Source: Thermoflexales bacterium (lineage in GTDB: Bacteria; Chloroflexota; Anaerolineae; J036; Brachytrichaceae). Taken from it: DNA of 64,000 nt. The stretch lies in contig JANWVF010000036.1 in assembly GCA_025056965.1 (NCBI GenBank), forward strand, positions 1 to 64,000, given 5' to 3'. The first letter of the stretch is position 1. Every line of letters begins with the position of its first letter. This document shows positions 17,476-27,717 of this stretch, piece by piece. The notes beneath the pieces are model-generated. The model saw nothing but the letters and a program-made list of their open reading frames with translations, had not been told where the DNA came from and searched no databases. Both the position numbers and the translations under genes were made by a program.

Positions 17476-18543
17476 TTAGTCCGCGAATTCGTCCATGCCT
17501 TCGTCCTCTTCGCCGATCTCTGGCTTGGTCGCTACGGCGAACTGCGCTGCCTGCCCTTTGGCAATGGACTCGCGGATCTGTGCTTCGATCTTGGCAGCTA
17601 CGTCCGGGTGCTCGGCCAAGTAGGCCTTAGCGTTCTCGCGCCCCTGACCGATGCGCGTGCCTTCGTACATAAAGAAGGTACCGCGTTTCTCGATGATGTT
17701 CATGCCCGTGGCCACATCCAGCATGTCGCTGAGCGTGCTGATGCCCTCGTTGTACATGATGTCGAACTCGGCCTCTTTGAAGGGTGGAGCGACCTTGTTC
17801 TTGGTCACGCGCACGCGCGTGCGGCTGCCGGTCACCTCGCCGCCGGACTTGATGGCCTGTACTCGGCGCACATCCAAGCGCACCGAGGCGTAAAAGCGCA
17901 ACGCCATGCCGCCGGTGGTCGTCTCAGGGTTGCCGAACATGACGCCAATCTTCTGGCGGAGCTGGTTGGTGAAGATGATGGCCGTGTTGGTCTGCTTGAT
18001 CACGCCGGCCAGCCGCCGAAGCGCCTTGCTCATCAGCCGCGCCTGAACGCCGGGTTGCAGGTCGGTGATCTCGCCTTCGATCTCGGCCTTGGGCACTAGC
18101 GCGGCCACCGAGTCAATGACGATGACGTCAATCGCGTTGGATCGGATGAGCTGTTCGGCGATGTCGAACGCTTGCTCGCCGGTATCGGGTTGCGAGATCA
18201 GCAAGTCGTTCACGTTCACGCCGCAGCGCGCCGCGTAGGCCGGGTCGAGCGCATGTTCCATGTCAATATAGGCAGCGATGCCGCCGCGCTTCTGCGCCTG
18301 CGCCACGATGTGCTGACAAATCGTGGTTTTGCCCGACGACTCCGGCCCGTAAATCTCGGTAATGCGTCCACGCGGAATGCCGCCGACGCCAAGCGCAATA
18401 TCTAACGCCAGGCTGCCGGTAGGGATGACGTCTACGTTCATGTGAGACGCCTCGCCTAGGCGCATCACCGCCCCTTCGCCGTGCGCTTTGAGGATGGAGG
18501 CGAGCGCAATATCGAGCGCTTTCTTCTTTGCATCTGCTGCCAT
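17476..18543 (-). CDS. recA: Recombinase RecA
   Basis: [36 protein letters not shown], full-length. Confidence 0.99.
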   Translation of the reverse strand: MAADAKKKALDIALASILKAHGEGAVMRLGEASHMNVDVIPTGSLALDIALGVGGIPRGRITEIYGPESSGKTTICQHIVAQAQKRGGIAAYIDMEHALDPAYAARCGVNVNDLLISQPDTGEQAFDIAEQLIRSNAIDVIVIDSVAALVPKAEIEGEITDLQPGVQARLMSKALRRLAGVIKQTNTAIIFTNQLRQKIGVMFGNPETTTGGMALRFYASVRLDVRRVQAIKSGGEVTGSRTRVRVTKNKVAPPFKEAEFDIMYNEGISTLSDMLDVATGMNIIEKRGTFFMYEGTRIGQGRENAKAYLAEHPDVAAKIEAQIRESIAKGQAAQFAVATKPEIGEEDEGMDEFAD

Positions 18544-18585
18544 TGCTATCTCTCCTGTGCGCGCTGCCGCGGCGGGCAGCGCAGT

Positions 18586-18634
18586 CGAACAACTGTTCTA
18601 AAAAGATTATATCGGCATTCGTATAGCCGAGCAA
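18586..18634 (-). promoter_or_regulatory. recA promoter with LexA/SOS box
   Basis: Reverse strand TTGCTC(18634..18629)-17 bp-TATAAT(18611..18606) followed by AGAAC-AGTT-GTTCG (18599..18586). Confidence 0.8.
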
Positions 18635-18639
18635 GCTTG

Positions 18640-19923
18640 CTAACGCACCACCAGCTGCTCGCGTTCCGGCCCGACGCTCGCCATCGTTACCTGAACGCCC
18701 GCCAACGCCTCGATGCGTGCGATGTAAGCACGCGCCTCGCCCGGCAGATCCTCGAAGCGGCGCGCCGAGGAGACGTCGCACTTCCACCCCGGCAGCTCCT
18801 CGTAGATCGGTTGGCACTGCCCTAGGATCTCGATGTCTTGCGGAAAGTCTTCGAGCCGCTCGCCGCGATAGGCATAGGCGATGCAGATGCGCAACGGGTC
18901 GAGGCCGGTGAGGATGTCGAGCTTAGTCAGTACCAGCTCGGTCAAGCCGTTCATCTGTGCGGCGTAGCGCAGCGCCACGCCGTCGAACCAGCCCACCCGG
19001 CGCGGCCGGCCGGTCGTCGCACCGTATTCGTCCCAAGGATTAGCGCCCGTGCCGCGCAGGCGCAGCGCCAAGTCGCCTTCAACCTCGGTGACGAACGGGC
19101 CCGCGCCGACGCGCGTGCAGAACGCCTTGGCCATGCCGACGACGCGCGCGATCGCCTGCGCCGGCGCACCCAGGCCGGTTAGCACGCCGCCGATCGTGGC
19201 ATTGGACGACGTGACGAAGGGGTAAGTGCCGTGGTCTATGTCGAGCATGACGGCCTGCGCGCCCTCGGCCAGCACGCGCTTGCCCTGCGCCAGGGCGCGG
19301 TGCAGCGTGCGAAAGGTGTTGGCCAGGTAGGGCGACACCTGTCGCGCAGCCTCGCCGTATTGAGACGCGACGGCCTGTGCGTCAAGCGGTGGCCGCCCGT
19401 ATTCGCGTTCGAGCACGCGGTTGACGCGCAGCGTATGTTCGTAGACCGCCTCGGCAAAGCGCTCCGGGTTGCGCATCAGCCCGGCGCGCAGGCCGACACG
19501 CGCGGCTTTGTCGCTATAGGCGAAGCCGATGCCGCGCTGCGTGGTGCCGATGCCCCCGCGGGTGGCCTCGCGCGCGGCGTCCAGCGCGATGTGGCCGGGC
19601 AAGATGACGTGCGCTGCCTCGCTGATCTGAAGGTTCTCCGGCGTGACCGGGAAACCGGCCGCGACGATCTCATCGCGTTCTTTCAAGAAGTTGATCGGAT
19701 TCAACACGACGCCGTTGCCGATGATGTTCAGGCAACGTTCGCGGAAGATGCCGGCCGGCAGCAGATGCAGCTTGAACACGCTGCGGCCGATGGTGATGGT
19801 ATGGCCGGCGTTGTCGCCGCCGTTGAACCGGGCAACGATGTCCGCCTCGGCCGCCAGCGCATCGGTAATCCGGCCTTTGCCCTCGTCGCCCCATTGGGCG
19901 CCTAACAATACGGTGATTGGCAT
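18640..19923 (-). CDS. purA: Adenylosuccinate synthetase
   Basis: MPITVLLGAQWGDEGKGRITD, GDNAGHTI. Confidence 0.98.
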   Translation of the reverse strand: MPITVLLGAQWGDEGKGRITDALAAEADIVARFNGGDNAGHTITIGRSVFKLHLLPAGIFRERCLNIIGNGVVLNPINFLKERDEIVAAGFPVTPENLQISEAAHVILPGHIALDAAREATRGGIGTTQRGIGFAYSDKAARVGLRAGLMRNPERFAEAVYEHTLRVNRVLEREYGRPPLDAQAVASQYGEAARQVSPYLANTFRTLHRALAQGKRVLAEGAQAVMLDIDHGTYPFVTSSNATIGGVLTGLGAPAQAIARVVGMAKAFCTRVGAGPFVTEVEGDLALRLRGTGANPWDEYGATTGRPRRVGWFDGVALRYAAQMNGLTELVLTKLDILTGLDPLRICIAYAYRGERLEDFPQDIEILGQCQPIYEELPGWKCDVSSARRFEDLPGEARAYIARIEALAGVQVTMASVGPEREQLVVR

Positions 19924-19960
19924 ATGCTCGTCGTTAGTCTTGGCGTCTTTCGTCCCGCAC

Positions 19961-20629
19961 TTATGCGTCGCCTAGACGCGCCTCCAGCTCGGCCAGTCCG
20001 GCCTCCACTTCGTCGCGCGGCAGGCCGCCCAGGAGCAGCTCGTGATCTTTCAGCCCTAGCAGCCGCTCGTAGAAGGCAATGCCGGCCTCGATCAGCGACA
20101 CGTCGTCCGGCGCGGCGTCCAGCAGCTGATACAGGTCGTCCTCGGCATCGGCGAAGCGATGGACGCGTTCATGATAGCGAAAGAGGCGTTCGCGCGTCGC
20201 ATATGGGATGTCGAAGTGCTCCAGCTTCTCGATCAGCTCGTCCACTCGCGCGATGTCATCTTTGGCGACGCCGAAAGGCTGGCGCAGCAACGCCTCGATG
20301 AGGATGTTCGCAGCTTTGAGGTAGCAGGTTTGTGCCACTTCGTATTCGCCTGCCAAGGCGTGCCAGTCGCCGTCGGCGATCAGCAAGTCACCGAGCACAA
20401 TGCTTTTGTTCGTATCGCCGACCTGGGCCATGCCCGTCGTCAGAATCAGGTAATCGTCGGGCGCATCGCGGACGAACTGCGGCTGCATACCCAACAACTC
20501 GCGGTAGGCCAAGTCGAGCTGTTCGCGCGCCTCGGCGCGCCGATCCTCGCTGAGCAGTTGTTTGAGGGCGAGCAGAAACTCGCCGAACTGCTCGATCATG
20601 CGTTTGACGTAGTCCTGAGAATAGGGCAT
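19961..20629 (-). CDS. Conserved hypothetical alpha-helical protein (possibly DUF6483-like)
   Basis: MPYSQDYVKRMIEQFGEFLLALKQLL...; TPR-like helical content; family name from memory only. Confidence 0.7.
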   Translation of the reverse strand: MPYSQDYVKRMIEQFGEFLLALKQLLSEDRRAEAREQLDLAYRELLGMQPQFVRDAPDDYLILTTGMAQVGDTNKSIVLGDLLIADGDWHALAGEYEVAQTCYLKAANILIEALLRQPFGVAKDDIARVDELIEKLEHFDIPYATRERLFRYHERVHRFADAEDDLYQLLDAAPDDVSLIEAGIAFYERLLGLKDHELLLGGLPRDEVEAGLAELEARLGDA

Positions 20630-20640
20630 ACGATAGACGA

Positions 20641-21744
20641 TTACTTGAGGCCGTTGAGAGCGGCAAGCGTGGCGATTAGGTCCTCAACCGGCGCATCCTC
20701 GGCCGGGCATGGACCAAGGGGATCTTCTATGTCGGCGAGGTTGCCCTGCATGATGCGGAGTGCGTTCAGCACGCCGAAGCTAAGTGCCTGAAGGTCGTAG
20801 CCACCCTCGAGCACGACAACCATCTTGCCACCGCATAGCGCGTCGCTCAACTCACACAGCACGCGCATCATGCGCGCGAAGCCGGCCAGCGAGACGTGCA
20901 TATGGGCCAGTGGATCGCGCCAGTGTGCGTCGAAGCCAGCCGAGACCAGCAACAGGCTGGGGCGAAAGCGGTGCGCAGCCGGGACGACGATCTCATCGAA
21001 GACAAGCGCGTAGCCGAAGTCGCCCGTCTCCGACGGCAGCGGCACGTTGATCGTCGCACCGCGCCCCGCGCCGTCGCCCCGCTCATCCACTGCGCCGCTG
21101 CCGGGGTAAATCCAGCCGTACTCATGAATCGAGACATACAGCACGCGCGGGTCATCATAGAAGATGGCCTGCGTGCCGTTGCCGTGATGCACATCAAAGT
21201 CCACGATCATCACGCGCTCCGGCCGCGCGTTGCGGTGGTTGCGCACCGCTGCAGGTGACCAGGCGTAGTCGTCGTCGGCGTCAATGTCGTCCAGGGCACG
21301 CTTGGCTGCGAAGGCGACGTTGTTGAACAGGCAGAACCCTTCGCCGTGGTCAGCGAAGGCGTGATGCCCCGGAGGCCGGACGAGCGCGAAGGCACGCTGC
21401 ACCGCGCCCTTCAACACGGCTTCGGTCGCCGCCAGGCTAGCGCCGACCGCCATTGCCGCCGCCTGAAAGGATGCCGCAGTGATGTAGGTGTCTGGGTTGA
21501 GCCTGCCTTGCCCTCGTTCGCTGAGCGCATATACCCGCGAGACGTAGGACGGTGAATGCAGCGCGGTCAGCTGCGCGAAGCTAGCCGGCCCAAACGGCAG
21601 CGCCTCCAGCGAAGTGAGCGCGCCTCGCTCGCGCAGCACGTTCATGATCGCTTCGAGCCGGCGCGCGTTCTCGGGATGTCCGGGCCAGTCGTGTTCGAGG
21701 AAGATGGGGTCATAGAGATAGCCGACCGTGGGCATAGCGATCAC
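20641..21744 (-). CDS. Histone deacetylase superfamily protein (AcuC/HDAC-like)
   Basis: ALVRPPGHHAFADHGEGFCLFNNVAFAA, VMIVDFDVHHGNGTQAIFYDD, LVSAGFDAHWRDPLA, LEGGYDL. Confidence 0.95.
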   Translation of the reverse strand: MIAMPTVGYLYDPIFLEHDWPGHPENARRLEAIMNVLRERGALTSLEALPFGPASFAQLTALHSPSYVSRVYALSERGQGRLNPDTYITAASFQAAAMAVGASLAATEAVLKGAVQRAFALVRPPGHHAFADHGEGFCLFNNVAFAAKRALDDIDADDDYAWSPAAVRNHRNARPERVMIVDFDVHHGNGTQAIFYDDPRVLYVSIHEYGWIYPGSGAVDERGDGAGRGATINVPLPSETGDFGYALVFDEIVVPAAHRFRPSLLLVSAGFDAHWRDPLAHMHVSLAGFARMMRVLCELSDALCGGKMVVVLEGGYDLQALSFGVLNALRIMQGNLADIEDPLGPCPAEDAPVEDLIATLAALNGLK

Positions 21745-23111
21745 TTACCGATGCTCATGAGCGAACGGCGACGGCTGGCCGGGTCTTGCAGAACCGACAC
21801 CACCAACACGCTACCGATGATGAGGATCACGGCATTGGCCAGGAACGGCCCGGCGCGATCCCAATCGTATAGCACGCCCATCACCAACGGGCCGAACACC
21901 TGACCCGTGGATTGCGCTAAGGTATACAGGCCGAAGCCGATGCCGCGTTGCTTTCCACCGGTCATATCGGCGACCATCGCTTGTTCGGCCGGCACGGCGG
22001 CCGCATAGCAGGCCGCTTCGAGCGTGGCGAAGAGCATCAGCGCCACGATGGCCAGGCCAACGCTCGGGAAGAGCATGCTCAGGAAGGGGATTGTCAACGA
22101 GAACAAGCCACTCATCGTCAAGCCGACGACAATCGGCGGCTTGCGCCCGAAGCGATCGGCCATTTGCCCCAAGCGCGAGGGTAAGAACGCCCAAATCAGC
22201 GCTGCCGGAGCATAGGCTAAGCCGATCAACAACAGGTTCTGCGTCAGATGGTCTTGGATGAAAGTGAGGATGAACGGCGCCAGGCCATACGAGGATGCCG
22301 TGGTCAATGTGACGATCGCCATCAAGACGAACAGCTGAGGGTCTATGCTCTGGCGCGCCTCCGTTTCTTGCGCCGCCTCAATCAGCGCGTATTGGCGCGT
22401 CTCCGGCACCGTCCGCACGGCTAACGCGAGGGCGAACAGCCCGCCCAGTGCGTATATCACGAAGATCGCCGACCACACCGTTTGATTCAAGCGCAATCCC
22501 TGCGCCGGGTCGAAGCCGAACAGCAGCAGGATAGGCAGCGCAACCAAGCCCCCATACAGACCGCCTCGATACTGCGCCTCTTCGGTGTAGCCAAAGCTGG
22601 AGCCGCGGCCGCTCCGTCGGGCTAAGTCTGCCGTGATGGTGTATGAGGCAAGCAACATCGTGCCTAGCCCAAAGCCCTGCACCGTGCGCGCGACGAAGAG
22701 CATGGCGACGGCGAACGATGCATCGGCCTGAAAGGTGATCCCGGCGATTTGCAAACTGAATTCGCGGGCAAAGATGAACAAAACCATGGCCAGAAACAGG
22801 ATGCCAACGCCGAGGCACAAGAAAAGCTTGCGGCCATAAACATCCATGCTGCGCCCGATGATCGGCCGCGCGATCGCCATCATGAAAGCCGGGATGGCAA
22901 ACAACAGGCCCTTCTCCAGCCCACTGGCGTTGAAGTTGCCCGAATAGATCGGCAGCGCAGCGACCAGCACCGAGGTCGCCAGTGATGCGAAACGGATGAC
23001 GGTCTGTAGCCGGTGCAGGCTGCGGCGCGTTTCCGATAGGTGTGTGAGCAGCGCTGTAGCGTCCTGAACGACCGGAAGCTCTTCTCGCGCGCTCTCGACT
23101 GCTTGCTGCAT
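21741..23111 (-). CDS. MFS transporter
   Basis: 12 TM-like segments; GRSMDVYGRKLFL and DRFGRKPPIVVG MFS loops; start MQQAVES at 23111. Confidence 0.9.
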   Translation of the reverse strand: MQQAVESAREELPVVQDATALLTHLSETRRSLHRLQTVIRFASLATSVLVAALPIYSGNFNASGLEKGLLFAIPAFMMAIARPIIGRSMDVYGRKLFLCLGVGILFLAMVLFIFAREFSLQIAGITFQADASFAVAMLFVARTVQGFGLGTMLLASYTITADLARRSGRGSSFGYTEEAQYRGGLYGGLVALPILLLFGFDPAQGLRLNQTVWSAIFVIYALGGLFALALAVRTVPETRQYALIEAAQETEARQSIDPQLFVLMAIVTLTTASSYGLAPFILTFIQDHLTQNLLLIGLAYAPAALIWAFLPSRLGQMADRFGRKPPIVVGLTMSGLFSLTIPFLSMLFPSVGLAIVALMLFATLEAACYAAAVPAEQAMVADMTGGKQRGIGFGLYTLAQSTGQVFGPLVMGVLYDWDRAGPFLANAVILIIGSVLVVSVLQDPASRRRSLMSIGK

Positions 23112-23251
23112 TAAACGAGCATTGTAACCGCACGTAGCACGCGGATTTGCGCGTCCGTGGGCAGGCAGCGTGCTTCGCACAGGCCATTCGCTTCGCTCCC
23201 CCAACGATGCACGCTGCAGGGCGTCGGGAGACATTCGTCTAGAATAACCGC

Positions 23252-24019
23252 GTGGAGTTGCGCAAGCTCGGTCGGCGCGCGTTCGCCGTGGCGCTCCTCG
23301 TCGCGGCCTCCGCCTGCGGTAATCCTCCACCCAGCGATCTTAAGCCGATGGTCGCGATCGTGACCCCGCCCGATGGGGCGCGCTATGAGCCCGGCGAGAA
23401 GATCTCTCTGACGGTCGCTGCCGCGGCCAGCCGCAACGTGATCCGCGTCGAAATCATGCTCGACGGTCAGATCGTCGCGGTGCAACCCAACCCCGAGCCG
23501 TCGCTCACCTTCTCGACGCGCATCGAGTATGCGCCGCGCGCGCAAGGACGCCTGCGGTTGAGTGCGGTGGCCGTGGATTCGGCCGGGGTCGCCAGCGCAC
23601 CCTATACCATTACGCTGATTGTCGGCGATGAGTCGTCTGCTGCCTTGCCGCCGATCGAGATGACGCCGGTCATCGGCCCGGGTGGGTGCGTCCTCATGGC
23701 GGACTTCGTCGAGGACGTCAACGTTCCGGATGGCACGCCGATCCCTGCCGGGACGACCTTCGTCAAGACCTGGCGCATGCGCAACACCAGCAGTTGCGAT
23801 TGGGGCGAGGGCTACGCGATCGCCTTCTTCTCGGACACGCCAATGCACCCGACCGGTAGTGAGCCAATCCGGCCGACGCCCAGCAACGGCTTGTTCGAGG
23901 TCAGCGTGCCGTTAACCGCACCGACCCAACCGGGCATCTACACGACGACGTGGCGGCTGAGGGATCCCGCCGGGCGCTTCTTCGGCAACCGGGTGTTTGC
24001 CGTCATCCGCGTACCGTGA
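23252..24019 (+). CDS. Lipoprotein-like Ig protein with C-terminal NBR1-Ig-like (FW) domain
   Basis: N-terminal AASACG lipobox-like; Ig-like GARYEPGEKISLTV; C-term DGTPIPAGTTFVKTWRMRNTSSCDWGEGYAIAF...PGIYTTTWRLRDPAGRFFGNRVFAVIRV. Confidence 0.85.
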   Translation: MELRKLGRRAFAVALLVAASACGNPPPSDLKPMVAIVTPPDGARYEPGEKISLTVAAAASRNVIRVEIMLDGQIVAVQPNPEPSLTFSTRIEYAPRAQGRLRLSAVAVDSAGVASAPYTITLIVGDESSAALPPIEMTPVIGPGGCVLMADFVEDVNVPDGTPIPAGTTFVKTWRMRNTSSCDWGEGYAIAFFSDTPMHPTGSEPIRPTPSNGLFEVSVPLTAPTQPGIYTTTWRLRDPAGRFFGNRVFAVIRVP

Positions 24020-24036
24020 GCGACGCCGGTGAGACT

Positions 24037-24960
24037 TCATCGCTCTTCGCCTCTTTCGTGGCCGTTGGCCTGACAGTGGGCAATGTTCGGCGCGAAGTCG
24101 TCCAGCATTTCCGATGGGATGCGCCGGGGCGCGCCCGAGCGCACATCGGCGCACACGCCCAGGATGTTGATGCGCGCCAATAACGCACCGTCGGCCGGGC
24201 GCGTCACGCTGAAGTGGCGCATGGCCGTTGCGCGCTTCACCTGCGATAACCAGGCGGTAATCTCGATCTCGTCGTCGAACAGCGCCGGCCGCAGATACTC
24301 GATCCACATGCGCCGGTAGAAGATGCCGATGCCGGCTTCGGCCATGCGCGTGACCGGCCAGCGGTAGTGGGCGATGCACTGCATCCCGCATTCCTCGGCC
24401 CATTCGGCGTAAACAGCGTTGTTCACGTGGCCGGCCGAGTCGCATTCGCGCCACTGCACGCGCTTGCGCAGGCGATATGCGCCTTCGGGCGCAGGCGGGG
24501 CAGATGGAAATCGCTCGCGCGGTGCGAAGGATGCAGGTGCGCCCTCCGGCCAGAAGGTGTGGATCAGCTCGTCGGGAATGGGAATGGGTTTTTGCGTTGC
24601 AGCGTCTAGAAAGGCCCAGTCGGTCGTTGCGCGAGCGACGAGCGCGCCGGTCGCCGCCGAATAGAGCTCGTAGGCGCGCCGCGAGGTGACGCGACGGAAG
24701 TCGGCCACCCAGGTCTTCACCTCGACCGTGTCGCCATATTGCACCGGACGGACGTACTCGATGTCGGTGGCATGTGCATACCACACGCGCCCCATCTGGG
24801 CATATCGCCGCAGATCGTAGCCTGCTGCCGCCGACGCCTCAAAGGCTGCCTCTTGCATGTAGCGCAGGTAGTTGGCGTTGTTGACGTGGCCGTAAGGGTC
24901 GCATTCGTAGAAGCGCACCTTGAACGTGCTGGTGTGGACGTGTGGCATCGGCAGAATCAT
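24037..24960 (-). CDS. Tandem hotdog-fold acyl-CoA thioesterase (4HBT)
   Basis: Two repeats each with FYECDPYGHVNNANYLRYMQEA and WRECDSAGHVNNAVYAEWAEE. Confidence 0.9.
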   Translation of the reverse strand: MILPMPHVHTSTFKVRFYECDPYGHVNNANYLRYMQEAAFEASAAAGYDLRRYAQMGRVWYAHATDIEYVRPVQYGDTVEVKTWVADFRRVTSRRAYELYSAATGALVARATTDWAFLDAATQKPIPIPDELIHTFWPEGAPASFAPRERFPSAPPAPEGAYRLRKRVQWRECDSAGHVNNAVYAEWAEECGMQCIAHYRWPVTRMAEAGIGIFYRRMWIEYLRPALFDDEIEITAWLSQVKRATAMRHFSVTRPADGALLARINILGVCADVRSGAPRRIPSEMLDDFAPNIAHCQANGHERGEER

Positions 24961-25047
24961 AGCCCCGCCCTCGATCGAGCACTGATTTACGCCATCGTCG
25001 GCCTGGGGTATCCTCGGCGGCGATAGCGAATATCGCCTGTCGTTCCT

Positions 25048-25890
25048 ATGCCTGCTCCCCACTTCAAACGTGCCTATCCGACTAACCGACCGCTGCCGGA
25101 AACCGGCCTGTGGTTCGCCGTCAACCAGCACGGCGTCATCGTCGCCATGAACGGCGACGAAGCGCGACTGCCCAGTGGCGCATCGCATCTGCCCGGCATG
25201 GCGCGCCCGGATAATGCCATCCTGCTCGGCGAGATAGACGCCGTAGCCTGTTTAGCCTGCACCGTCCCCGACGACATCGCGCTGCCGGAGGGTTACCGCG
25301 CCATCGGCCTGCGCGACCTATACGGGCGGATTGACGACCACCTTCACGCGATCGCCGGTTACGCTACGCAGATGCTACATTGGCAGCGCACTAGCAACTA
25401 CTGCGCCAACTGCGGCGCGCCGCTCACGCCGATTCCAGAGGAATGGGGCAAGCGCTGTCTGCGCTGCGGTTTCACGGCCTATCCGCCGGTCAACCCATGC
25501 ACGATCACGCTGGTCTACGACGGCGATCGCGTGCTGATGACCCATAAGCCGGGCTGGGGCGCGCGCTACGGCCTGGTGGCCGGCTTCGTTGAACCGGGCG
25601 AGACGCTGGAGCAGAGCGTCGAACGCGAGGTCATGGAGGAGACCGGCATCGAGGTCTGCGACGTGTGCTACTGGCGCAGTCAGCCCTGGCCCTTCCCGCA
25701 CCAGCTCATGTGCGGCTTTTACGCGCGCTACGCCGGCGGTGAACTGCGCGTGGATCACAACGAGTTGGACGATGCGCGCTGGTTCACCAAGGACGAAATC
25801 CGCAGCGGCCGGCCCACGTTGCCGCCGCCGCTCAGCATCGCGCGCCGGCTGATCGAACACTGGCTCGCGCAACCGCTGCGATCACGATGA
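25048..25890 (+). CDS. nudC: NAD+ diphosphatase NudC
   Basis: Zn ribbon CANCG...CLRCG and Nudix GFVEPGETLEQSVEREVMEETGI, followed by SQPWPFP. Confidence 0.93.
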   Translation: MPAPHFKRAYPTNRPLPETGLWFAVNQHGVIVAMNGDEARLPSGASHLPGMARPDNAILLGEIDAVACLACTVPDDIALPEGYRAIGLRDLYGRIDDHLHAIAGYATQMLHWQRTSNYCANCGAPLTPIPEEWGKRCLRCGFTAYPPVNPCTITLVYDGDRVLMTHKPGWGARYGLVAGFVEPGETLEQSVEREVMEETGIEVCDVCYWRSQPWPFPHQLMCGFYARYAGGELRVDHNELDDARWFTKDEIRSGRPTLPPPLSIARRLIEHWLAQPLRSR

Positions 25891-26771
25891 AGCGTCTCGC
25901 ACTCGCTTGGGCCTCGCCCGACCTGTCAGCCCTAGCGCTCGTTTTTGCCTTGCTCGCCGTGGACGGCCTGCACTTCGTCTTTGCGCGCGCCTTGCACGCA
26001 GTGCTGCCGCCCTTCACCTCGGTGCTATTCGTCATGACCACGGCAACGGCGCAGGTAGCCGTGTTCGCCGTGGCCAAGGGCAAGCTCAGGTGGCAAACGT
26101 TCGCCCGGCATGCCCCGCTCTTCCTCATCGTAGGCGGGTTGGTGGCGATAAGCACGACCGCAAATTACATCGCCGTCGGATTCATTGATCCCGGCACGGC
26201 TGCGCTGCTCTCGCAGACCTCTGTGCTCTTTGGGCTTGGCTTCGGTTTATTGTGGTTGCGCGAGCAATTGACCCGCGCCCAGTTGATCGGAGCGGCAATC
26301 TGCCTGACCGGTGCAGCGATCATCACCTTTCATCCGGGCGATTACTTCCGGCTAGGCTCGTTGATGGTGATCGGATCGGCCTTGCTCTACGCGCTGCACG
26401 CGGCCATCGTCAAGCGCCAAGCCGGCCAGCTGGACTTCGTGGAATTTTTCGCCTGGCGCTTGATCAGCACGACGGGCTTCTTGCTCATCTCGGCCGCGCT
26501 GCAGGGCGGGTTGACCTGGCCAAAGGCCGAAGTTTGGCCATTGCTCATCATCGCCGGCACGGTGGACGTGGTGATCAGCCGCTCACTATATTATCTGTCC
26601 CTGCGTCGGCTGAAAATTTCGCTGCTCGCGCTCGTGCTTACCTTGACGCCGGTAGTGACAATCGTTTGGTCGCTGCTCCTGTTTGGTGTGCAACCGACCG
26701 CGCAGCAGTTCGTCGGGGGCGCCGCCGTGCTGGCAGGCGTATTGATCGTGACGACGCGGCGCGCACCTTGA
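25887..26771 (+). CDS. DMT/EamA family transporter
   Basis: Ten TM-like helices, ISTTANYIAVGFIDPGTAALLSQ. Confidence 0.88.
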   Translation: MKRLALAWASPDLSALALVFALLAVDGLHFVFARALHAVLPPFTSVLFVMTTATAQVAVFAVAKGKLRWQTFARHAPLFLIVGGLVAISTTANYIAVGFIDPGTAALLSQTSVLFGLGFGLLWLREQLTRAQLIGAAICLTGAAIITFHPGDYFRLGSLMVIGSALLYALHAAIVKRQAGQLDFVEFFAWRLISTTGFLLISAALQGGLTWPKAEVWPLLIIAGTVDVVISRSLYYLSLRRLKISLLALVLTLTPVVTIVWSLLLFGVQPTAQQFVGGAAVLAGVLIVTTRRAP

Positions 26772-26799
26772 TAAGACCTCAGCGGGAGCATCGTTCATC

Positions 26800-27717
26800 T
26801 TGGACAATCTCCTCGGACTCCTGTTCGTCTTTTTGTGGGCCTCGGCCTCGACGGCAGCCAAATACGGCTTCCAGTCGCAGCCGCCGTTGACGGTGCTGAG
26901 CCTGCGCTTCGCCATCGCTGCCGCGATGATGCTCGTCTGGAGCTACGGCATCCGGCGCAACACCGCGCTGCCGCGCGGCCACCAGTGGGGACAACTGGCC
27001 ATCGTCGGACTAACCAACAGCACGCTCTTCCTCGGCGCGGCGTGGCTATCTCTCCGCGAAGTCACGGTGGGCTTGTATAGCCTGTTCCTGGCGACCATGC
27101 CTTTCCTGGTTGCCGTCTTATCGCTTGTCTGGCTGGGGCGTCGGGTGACGGCCCAGGAGTGGCTGGGGATCGCCGTCGCCGCGGTCGGCCTCATCATCGT
27201 CGCCGCGCCATCGCTGGCCAACAGTGCGGCGACCTGGCGTGGGCTGGCGCTGCTCGTCGTCGCCATGTTGAGCCAAGCCATCGGCAGCGTGTATCTCAAG
27301 TGGACGGCGCTGACTTTGCCGAGCGGCGTCATCAACACGTGGCAATTGGTGTTGGGGCTAATCTTCCTGTTGCCCTTCGCGGCTGCGTTGAACGGTGACG
27401 CCGTCTTACAGGTGACGCCACAGCTCGTCGGCGGGCTGGCTTGGTCGGTCTTGATGGTGTCGGTGATCGCGAACGCGCTGATGTTCACGCTGCAAAAGCG
27501 CGACCCGCTGCGCGCCAGCGTATGGCTGTTGCTGGCGCCGGTGTTCTCGTATCTGCAAGCCGCGCTGGTGTTGGGCGAGCCCATTCGCCCCTTCGACGTC
27601 GTCGGTGCTGCGCTGGTGATGGCCGGCCTGGCCATATCCGGCGCGATGACCGTCCGACCTTTGGCCGGTGTGCCGAAACGTCGGACGGCCGATCAGGTCG
27701 CCCCGCCGCCCAGATAG
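26800..27717 (+). CDS. DMT/EamA family transporter (paralogue)
   Basis: Ten TM-like helices; TTG start; tandem with previous gene. Confidence 0.88.
   Translation: MDNLLGLLFVFLWASASTAAKYGFQSQPPLTVLSLRFAIAAAMMLVWSYGIRRNTALPRGHQWGQLAIVGLTNSTLFLGAAWLSLREVTVGLYSLFLATMPFLVAVLSLVWLGRRVTAQEWLGIAVAAVGLIIVAAPSLANSAATWRGLALLVVAMLSQAIGSVYLKWTALTLPSGVINTWQLVLGLIFLLPFAAALNGDAVLQVTPQLVGGLAWSVLMVSVIANALMFTLQKRDPLRASVWLLLAPVFSYLQAALVLGEPIRPFDVVGAALVMAGLAISGAMTVRPLAGVPKRRTADQVAPPPR

Noticed and set aside
17127-17630. ORFs across 17127-17630 and 17252-17437
   Set aside because: They run through the tRNA-Sec gene and into recA antisense; no protein family signal.
19231-19905. 224-aa plus ORF
   Set aside because: Antisense to purA.
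22378-23187. 269-aa minus ORF
   Set aside because: Out-of-frame overlap with the MFS gene; low-complexity composition typical of GC-rich shadow ORFs.
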